Made by a program: the position numbers and the translations under genes | In this document: positions 6,992 through 11,141 of the stretch, piece after piece | How the letters are laid out: every line of letters begins with the position of its first letter | Position numbering within the stretch: the stretch's first letter is position 1 | Assembly: GCA_021827255.1 (NCBI GenBank) | Contig: JAKAWO010000074.1 | Location: forward strand, 1-11,141 | Origin: Acidobacteriota bacterium | GTDB taxonomy: Bacteria; Acidobacteriota; Terriglobia; UBA7540 | Direction: 5' to 3' | Length of the DNA: 11,141 nt | Notes under the pieces: generated by a model | The model's database searches: none | What the model saw: the letters and a program-made list of their open reading frames with translations, nothing else | What the model was told of the DNA's origin: nothing

Positions 6992-7020
6992 TTGACAACC
7001 CGAGGATGTTGGGATAGATT
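6992..7020 (+). promoter_or_regulatory. Sigma70-like promoter of the groES-groEL operon
   Basis: A perfect -35 TTGACA (6992-6997) is followed after 17 bp by TAGATT (7015-7020), a four-of-six -10 match. The -10 box overlaps the first two bases of the CIRCE operator. Transcription would start near 7027, within the operator. This is the classic arrangement for HrcA-repressed chaperonin genes. Confidence 0.8.
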
Positions 7021-7045
7021 AGCACTCTAATAGATTGAGTGCTAA
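7019..7045 (+). promoter_or_regulatory. CIRCE operator (HrcA binding site)
   Basis: Both arms match the consensus perfectly: TTAGCACTC (7019-7027), a 9-nt spacer, GAGTGCTAA (7037-7045). HrcA binds this inverted repeat and blocks transcription until heat stress diverts GroEL, which HrcA needs to stay active. An hrcA gene must therefore exist elsewhere in the genome. Confidence 0.97.
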
Positions 7046-7218
7046 AACAGAAGGAGCGCCGGCTCGTTCCTAACCGGGTTTAGATATAAGGTGTTACAGA
7101 AAAGGTCGGAATTCGTACCGCACCCGAGCTCTGAAGGTTAGCCAAGCAGTCGTGGTTGTGACGGATGCTTGGGGCGGGAGGCAATTAAAGCATTCCACAA
7201 GAAAGGAGAGCGTAAAAG
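7046..7218 (+). other. Long groES 5' leader with a hairpin beside the ribosome-binding site
   Basis: From the predicted start near 7027 the leader is about 190 nt, long for a CIRCE-controlled operon. Close to its end GGATGCTT (7163-7170) can pair with AAGCATTCC (7188-7196), with one bulged T. This encloses a 17-nt, purine-rich loop (GGGGCGGGAGG). The ribosome-binding site AAGGAG (7203-7208) lies 7 nt after the stem and remains unpaired in this fold. I see no convincing small ORF or known riboswitch. A role in mRNA stability or temperature-dependent translation is conjecture. Confidence 0.4.
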
Positions 7219-7533
7219 ATGACGGTAAGACCATTGCACGATCGTATTCTGGTGAAGCGAATCGAAGAGAAGGAGACGGTCAAGGGCGGCATCATCATTC
7301 CTGACTCGGCCAAAGAAAAGCCACAGGAAGGCCAAGTGGTGGCTGTGGGCAGCGGCAAGAAGACCGAGGAAGGGAAGGTGATTCCACTCGACGTGAAGGC
7401 GGGCGACCGGATCCTCTTCGGGAAGTACACGGGCAACGAAATCAAAATTGACGACGTCGAGTACCTCATCCTGCGTGAGGAAGAGGTTCTGGGTGTCATC
7501 GAATCGGCCAAGGCCGCGGCCGGCAAGAGGTAA
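7219..7533 (+). CDS. groES: Co-chaperonin GroES
   Basis: GroES forms the seven-subunit lid that closes the GroEL folding chamber in the cytoplasm. The 104-aa product is slightly longer than the usual 95-97. It begins VRPLHDRILVKRIEEKE, typical of the family. The mobile loop that grips GroEL is at about 17-34 (KGGIIIPD carries the hydrophobic contact residues). GDRILFGKYTGNEIKIDD and YLILREEEVLGVIE form the barrel end. A short Lys/Ala-rich tail (SAKAAAGKR) accounts for the extra length. The ATG at 7219 has a strong Shine-Dalgarno, AAGGAG at 7203-7208. It is the first gene of the CIRCE-regulated operon, and groEL follows after 104 bp. Confidence 0.98.
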   Translation: MTVRPLHDRILVKRIEEKETVKGGIIIPDSAKEKPQEGQVVAVGSGKKTEEGKVIPLDVKAGDRILFGKYTGNEIKIDDVEYLILREEEVLGVIESAKAAAGKR

Positions 7534-7556
7534 CCAGCCGCCGACAGCGGCGAGCC

Positions 7557-7584
7557 GTCAGCCGTCCGTAAGTTGAAGGCTGAT
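7557..7584 (+). repeat. Hairpin in the groES-groEL spacer
   Basis: GTCAGCC (7557-7563) can pair with GGCTGAT (7578-7584), with one G-T wobble. A shorter GCCGC/GCGGC stem lies just upstream (7537-7551). AAGTTGA occurs twice in and after the hairpin. This style of sequence is often a dispersed repeat. It could also shape the relative expression of groES and groEL by affecting mRNA processing. Neither role is shown here. Confidence 0.3.
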
Positions 7585-7637
7585 AGCTGCAAGTTGAGTG
7601 CGAACGAATTTTCAAAATATCTGGAGGAATGTAAAAG

Positions 7638-9317
<1,680 letters not shown>

Positions 9318-9330
9318 GAATCACCTGTAG

Positions 9331-9351
9331 GGGCGGGTCTATGACCCGCCC
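9331..9351. repeat. Perfect GC-rich palindrome after groEL (dispersed repeat type)
   Basis: GGGCGGGTC (9331-9339) and GACCCGCCC (9343-9351) form a perfect 9-bp stem around the 3-nt loop TAT, starting 13 bp after the groEL stop. No T-run follows, so it is not a typical terminator. The flanking GTAG and overall form resemble the repeat at 121-141. It may protect the 3' end of the groEL mRNA. Confidence 0.6.
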
Positions 9352-9402
9352 TTGCAGCGAGCCTGATGCAAGGTTGGCTGTGTAGGCTTGCGGCACTTTC
9401 AA

Positions 9403-9430
9403 GGGCGAGGATCACTTCCCCGCCCTTTTT
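9403..9430 (+). terminator. Rho-independent terminator of groES-groEL
   Basis: GGGCGAGGA (9403-9411) pairs with TCCCCGCCC (9417-9425) around a 5-nt loop with one A-C mismatch, and five T residues follow (9426-9430). This is the expected form of an intrinsic terminator. It is closely similar to the hairpin after vapC at 10695. Confidence 0.85.
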
Positions 9431-9578
9431 GTCATTTCCCGGCCGGGTGCCCTAGCGTACGACGGTGCGGAGACGGTGCCGCGGCTGATGTGTGACTCGA
9501 GGCCCCGAATCGGTAGCCACACCTTTGAAAAGGCCCATCGGGATATTGCATGCATCACGCCAATGAGGATGTCCCATC

Positions 9579-9935
9579 ATGACGACATACGAAAGGACAC
9601 AGCAGATTTGGTCAGTCTTAGTGCTTGCCGCTAGAGAACAGAAAGTGCTGAGCTATGAAATGCTGGGCGACATGACTGGAATGGCCAATGAAATGGGGCG
9701 AGAACTCGGCAACATCTACTACTACTGCGTGCGCAATAAGCTGCCGCTGTTGAATCTGCTTGCGATCAATAAGGAGACCGGAAGGCCCGGCGAAGGCTGC
9801 CCGGCGGACCTTAGCGATCTCCCAGCACAGCAGAACCGTGTTTTTGTCTACGACTGGCTTAAGCACGGTGTGCCAAAAACTGAGGACTTTGAAGAAGCAC
9901 GCAAATCGCGGACGGGTAAGGCTACGACGGCTTGA
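9579..9935 (+). CDS. Small protein of unknown function, possible alkyltransferase-like winged-helix fold
   Basis: The 118-aa product is not one I can name. Residues 7-50 look helical (QQIWSVLVLAAREQKVLSYE, LGDMTGMANEMGRELGNIYYYC). They are followed by LPLLNLLAINKETGRPGEG (55-73). This order, a helix, a YxxLG-type turn, a second helix and then a hydrophobic strand with a Gly-rich turn, recalls the DNA-binding winged-helix part of O6-alkylguanine transferase-like proteins. The PCHR active-site motif is absent, so no alkyl transfer is expected. The C-terminus is charged and probably flexible. The ATG at 9579 has GAGGA at 9565-9569 as Shine-Dalgarno, which supports this start. It lies 76 bp before vapB and downstream of the groESL terminator, so it needs its own promoter; I found none convincing. 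Cytoplasmic; a DNA-related role is only a guess. Confidence 0.8.
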   Translation: MTTYERTQQIWSVLVLAAREQKVLSYEMLGDMTGMANEMGRELGNIYYYCVRNKLPLLNLLAINKETGRPGEGCPADLSDLPAQQNRVFVYDWLKHGVPKTEDFEEARKSRTGKATTA

Positions 9936-9975
9936 TTTCGCCCCTTTCTCCAGCCTTGCGTTTGCGTTGCAGCCC

Positions 9976-10005
9976 TTGTTCCTGTCAATACTCTGTGTAT
10001 ATACT
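9976..10005 (+). promoter_or_regulatory. Putative vapBC promoter giving a leaderless transcript
   Basis: TTGTTC (9976-9981) and TATACT (10000-10005) are 18 bp apart; an alternative -10, TATATA (9998-10003), gives 16 bp. TATACT ends 6 nt before the vapB ATG at 10012, so the transcript would start at or beside that A. No Shine-Dalgarno sequence precedes the start. The site would be a natural target for VapB autorepression. Confidence 0.45.
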
Positions 10006-10011
10006 TCCACT

Positions 10012-10242
10012 ATGGCGCTCACCAAGGTTTTTCGGAGTGGCAATTCGCAGGCGGTTCGAATTCCGCGTCAATTTCGCCTGCACTCGGCGCAGGTCGAAAT
10101 CACGCGCCGAGGAGACGAAATCGTCCTCCGCGAAACACCGAAAAATCTTGCCCCCGCATTCGATCTACTAGCCGGGCTGGGCCCGGACTTTTTCAAAGGT
10201 GGGCGCCGCCAACCCCGACCAGACAAGCGTCGGAAGTTGTGA
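10012..10242 (+). CDS. vapB: VapB-type antitoxin, AbrB/MazE-like DNA-binding fold
   Basis: This 76-aa protein should neutralise the VapC ribonuclease and, with it, repress its own promoter. Residues 4-23 (TKVFRSGNSQAVRIPRQFRL) are the hallmark of the swapped-hairpin AbrB/MazE/VapB fold that binds DNA as a dimer. VEITRRGDEIVLRE continues the same domain. The C-terminal part, with hydrophobic FDLLAGLGPDFF and a basic tail, is the likely VapC-binding arm. The frame stays open far upstream to 9760, but that extension overlaps the preceding gene and lacks family similarity. The ATG at 10012 fits both family start and promoter. Its TGA stop shares a base with the vapC ATG (TGATG), so the two are translationally coupled. 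Confidence 0.92.
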   Translation: MALTKVFRSGNSQAVRIPRQFRLHSAQVEITRRGDEIVLRETPKNLAPAFDLLAGLGPDFFKGGRRQPRPDKRRKL

Positions 10243-10655
10243 TGCGCTACCTCCTTGACACCAACATCCTCATTTACATCGCCAACCGCAGGCCGCCAGC
10301 CGTGGAATCGCGCCTTGCCGGGCTGCGTCCCGGCGACGTCGGCATGTCCGTCATTACAGATTTGGAGCTGATTTATGGCGCTTGGAAAAGCAAACATCGC
10401 GAGGCGAGCCTTTTGCGCATCCAGGAGTTGGAACGGCTTATCCCGGTGCTGCCTCTCGACGCAGGCGTCGGACAAACCTACGGCCAGATGCGAGCGGAGC
10501 TGGAGAGGAAAGGCACGCCGATCGGTGCCTACGATCTGCTGATTGCTGCTCATGCCCTGACCCTGGGACTGACGCTGGTCACCAATAACGTCCGGGAGTT
10601 TCGCCGCGTTCCGCGACTGATCGTGGAAAATTGGGCGGAAGGAAAATCCGCCTAA
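10242..10655 (+). CDS. vapC: VapC-type toxin, PIN-domain ribonuclease
   Basis: VapC toxins are Mg2+-dependent endoribonucleases that arrest translation by cutting tRNA or rRNA when freed from VapB. The 137-aa sequence is a complete PIN domain. Acidic active-site residues are D6 (MRYLLDTNILIY), E42 (ITDLELIYG) and D98 (IGAYDLLIAAHA). The closing TNNVREFRRVPRL (114-126), where N or D completes the metal site, is typical. All key residues are intact, so the toxin should be active. The RNA target cannot be read from the sequence. The ATG at 10242 overlaps the vapB stop by one base; a GTG at 10239, one codon earlier, is also possible. Expression depends on the vapB promoter. Confidence 0.94.
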   Translation: MRYLLDTNILIYIANRRPPAVESRLAGLRPGDVGMSVITDLELIYGAWKSKHREASLLRIQELERLIPVLPLDAGVGQTYGQMRAELERKGTPIGAYDLLIAAHALTLGLTLVTNNVREFRRVPRLIVENWAEGKSA

Positions 10656-10681
10656 AGCAGGCAGCAGGCACGAGGCAGGAC
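10656..10681 (+). repeat. Short imperfect 7-bp tandem repeat after vapC
   Basis: Directly after the vapC stop come AGCAGGC, AGCAGGC and ACGAGGC, then a partial unit AGGAC. This is a low-complexity tandem tract leading into the terminator hairpin. No function is evident. Confidence 0.4.
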
Positions 10682-10694
10682 ACAACGAGATTCA

Positions 10695-10727
10695 GGGCGG
10701 GGATCAGCTCCCCGCCCTTCTTGTTTT
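10695..10727 (+). terminator. Terminator hairpin after vapC
   Basis: GGGCGGGGA (10695-10703) and TCCCCGCCC (10709-10717) form a perfect 9-bp stem with loop TCAGC, followed by a T-rich tract (10718-10727). It ends vapBC transcription and also lies just beyond the 3' end of the opposing YncE-like gene. It closely resembles the hairpin at 9403-9430. Confidence 0.82.
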
Positions 10728-10739
10728 GGGGGGCGATAG

Positions 10740-11141
10740 CTAGGGTCCAAAGACCAGCAACGTGAAGCTGCCAGGGACCATGGTGGGCCGGCGGAAGCGC
10801 TCGCCCGGTCGAGGCGGGTGGAACGGCCCGAACTTGGCCGTGACCAGGTACACGCGATTTGTTCTGGGATCAACCGCCATGGTCCGCGCGCCGCGCTCGG
10901 TGGGCACTTGAGCCACAACGTGGAACTTATTGGGTGAGTCTTCCTGCACGACGGTTAGCGTCCCATCCATTCCATTGGAGCTCAAGGCGAGCTGGAGACC
11001 TGGAACAAAGCGGTTGGCGTCCACGCCGCGTCCAATCGGCTCGGTGGTGATGACGTGGCCGTTGTTGGCGTTCATGATGACCATCAATTGGTTGTGGCAG
11101 CCGATGAACAGGCGGCGCGTTTTGGGGTCCATGGCGAGGCC
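10740..11141 (-). CDS. YncE-like beta-propeller protein, C-terminal part (start outside the window)
   Basis: The frame is open to the window edge and yields the last 133 residues; the ATG at 11132 is an internal Met (GLA precedes it). Repeated blade motifs are visible: MDPKTRRLFIGCHNQLMVI, ARTMAVDPRTNRVYLVTAKF and DGTLTVVQEDSPNKFHVV. These match YncE-family seven-bladed propellers, in which DP-x-T-x-R-x-Y/F recurs once per blade. Such proteins are mostly secreted or periplasmic, and many are annotated only as surface antigens or YVTN repeat proteins, without defined chemistry. The stretch FGPFHPPRPGERFRRP before the last strand is a Pro/Arg-rich loop. The signal peptide cannot be seen because the N-terminus is missing. 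The gene converges on vapC, and the hairpin at 10695-10717 separates the two. Confidence 0.88.
   Translation of the reverse strand, partial: GLAMDPKTRRLFIGCHNQLMVIMNANNGHVITTEPIGRGVDANRFVPGLQLALSSNGMDGTLTVVQEDSPNKFHVVAQVPTERGARTMAVDPRTNRVYLVTAKFGPFHPPRPGERFRRPTMVPGSFTLLVFGP

Noticed and set aside
9760..10011. 84-codon N-terminal extension of vapB
   Set aside because: It overlaps the 118-aa gene in another frame, and VapB proteins start at the MALTKVFRSGNS-like segment. A promoter also lies inside the extension.
9403..10727. CRISPR array, transposon or integrative element
   Set aside because: There is no spaced direct-repeat array, no transposase or integrase gene, no tRNA attachment site and no target-site duplication. 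Only similar terminator hairpins flank the block.

Overview
The window looks like a chromosomal segment from a high-GC Gram-negative bacterium, most likely an Acidobacteriota member or a close relative. The pointers are a YncE-like beta-propeller of a type common in that phylum, an MlaF-like lipid-transport ATPase, a CIRCE-controlled groES-groEL operon, and many GC-rich palindromes between genes. This assignment is inferred from memory of protein families. No rRNA or other decisive marker is present.

Layout. Positions 1-137 hold the 3' end of an unrecognised gene, overlapped by a double-hairpin repeat. Next, on the plus strand, come an HD-GYP cyclic-di-GMP phosphodiesterase receptor (241-2028), the SRP receptor FtsY (2057-3019) and a HAD-family hydrolase (3065-3700). 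The HAD gene runs tail-to-tail into, and overlaps, a minus-strand RsuA/RluB-type pseudouridine synthase (3613-4434). A minus-strand solitary MlaF-like ABC ATPase (4557-5348) follows. It is divergent from a membrane-anchored M23 murein endopeptidase (5480-6838). A 380-bp gap carries a sigma70-like promoter and a perfect CIRCE operator, then a leader of about 190 nt feeding groES (7219-7533) and groEL (7638-9317). A small accessory block lies between two GC-rich terminator hairpins of closely similar sequence: a 118-aa protein of unknown function and a VapB/VapC toxin-antitoxin pair (9579-10655). The window closes with the C-terminal end of a minus-strand YncE-like beta-propeller protein.

How the genes work together. 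Most of the content is housekeeping: protein targeting (FtsY), folding (GroES/GroEL), ribosome modification (pseudouridine synthase) and envelope upkeep (M23 peptidase, Mla-type ATPase). The HD-GYP receptor adds second-messenger signalling and VapBC adds a selfish or stress-response module. Regulation is clearest at groESL, where the CIRCE operator implies an HrcA repressor elsewhere in the genome.

No wholly new multi-gene system is evident. The points most worth a second look are: an Asp in place of the usual last His of the HxH motif in the M23 peptidase; a 14-15-residue insertion in GroEL; altered signature and D-loop motifs in the ABC ATPase; -10-like boxes exactly 6 nt before the start codons of ftsY and vapB, which suggest leaderless mRNAs; and the palindromic repeats that bracket the vapBC block.
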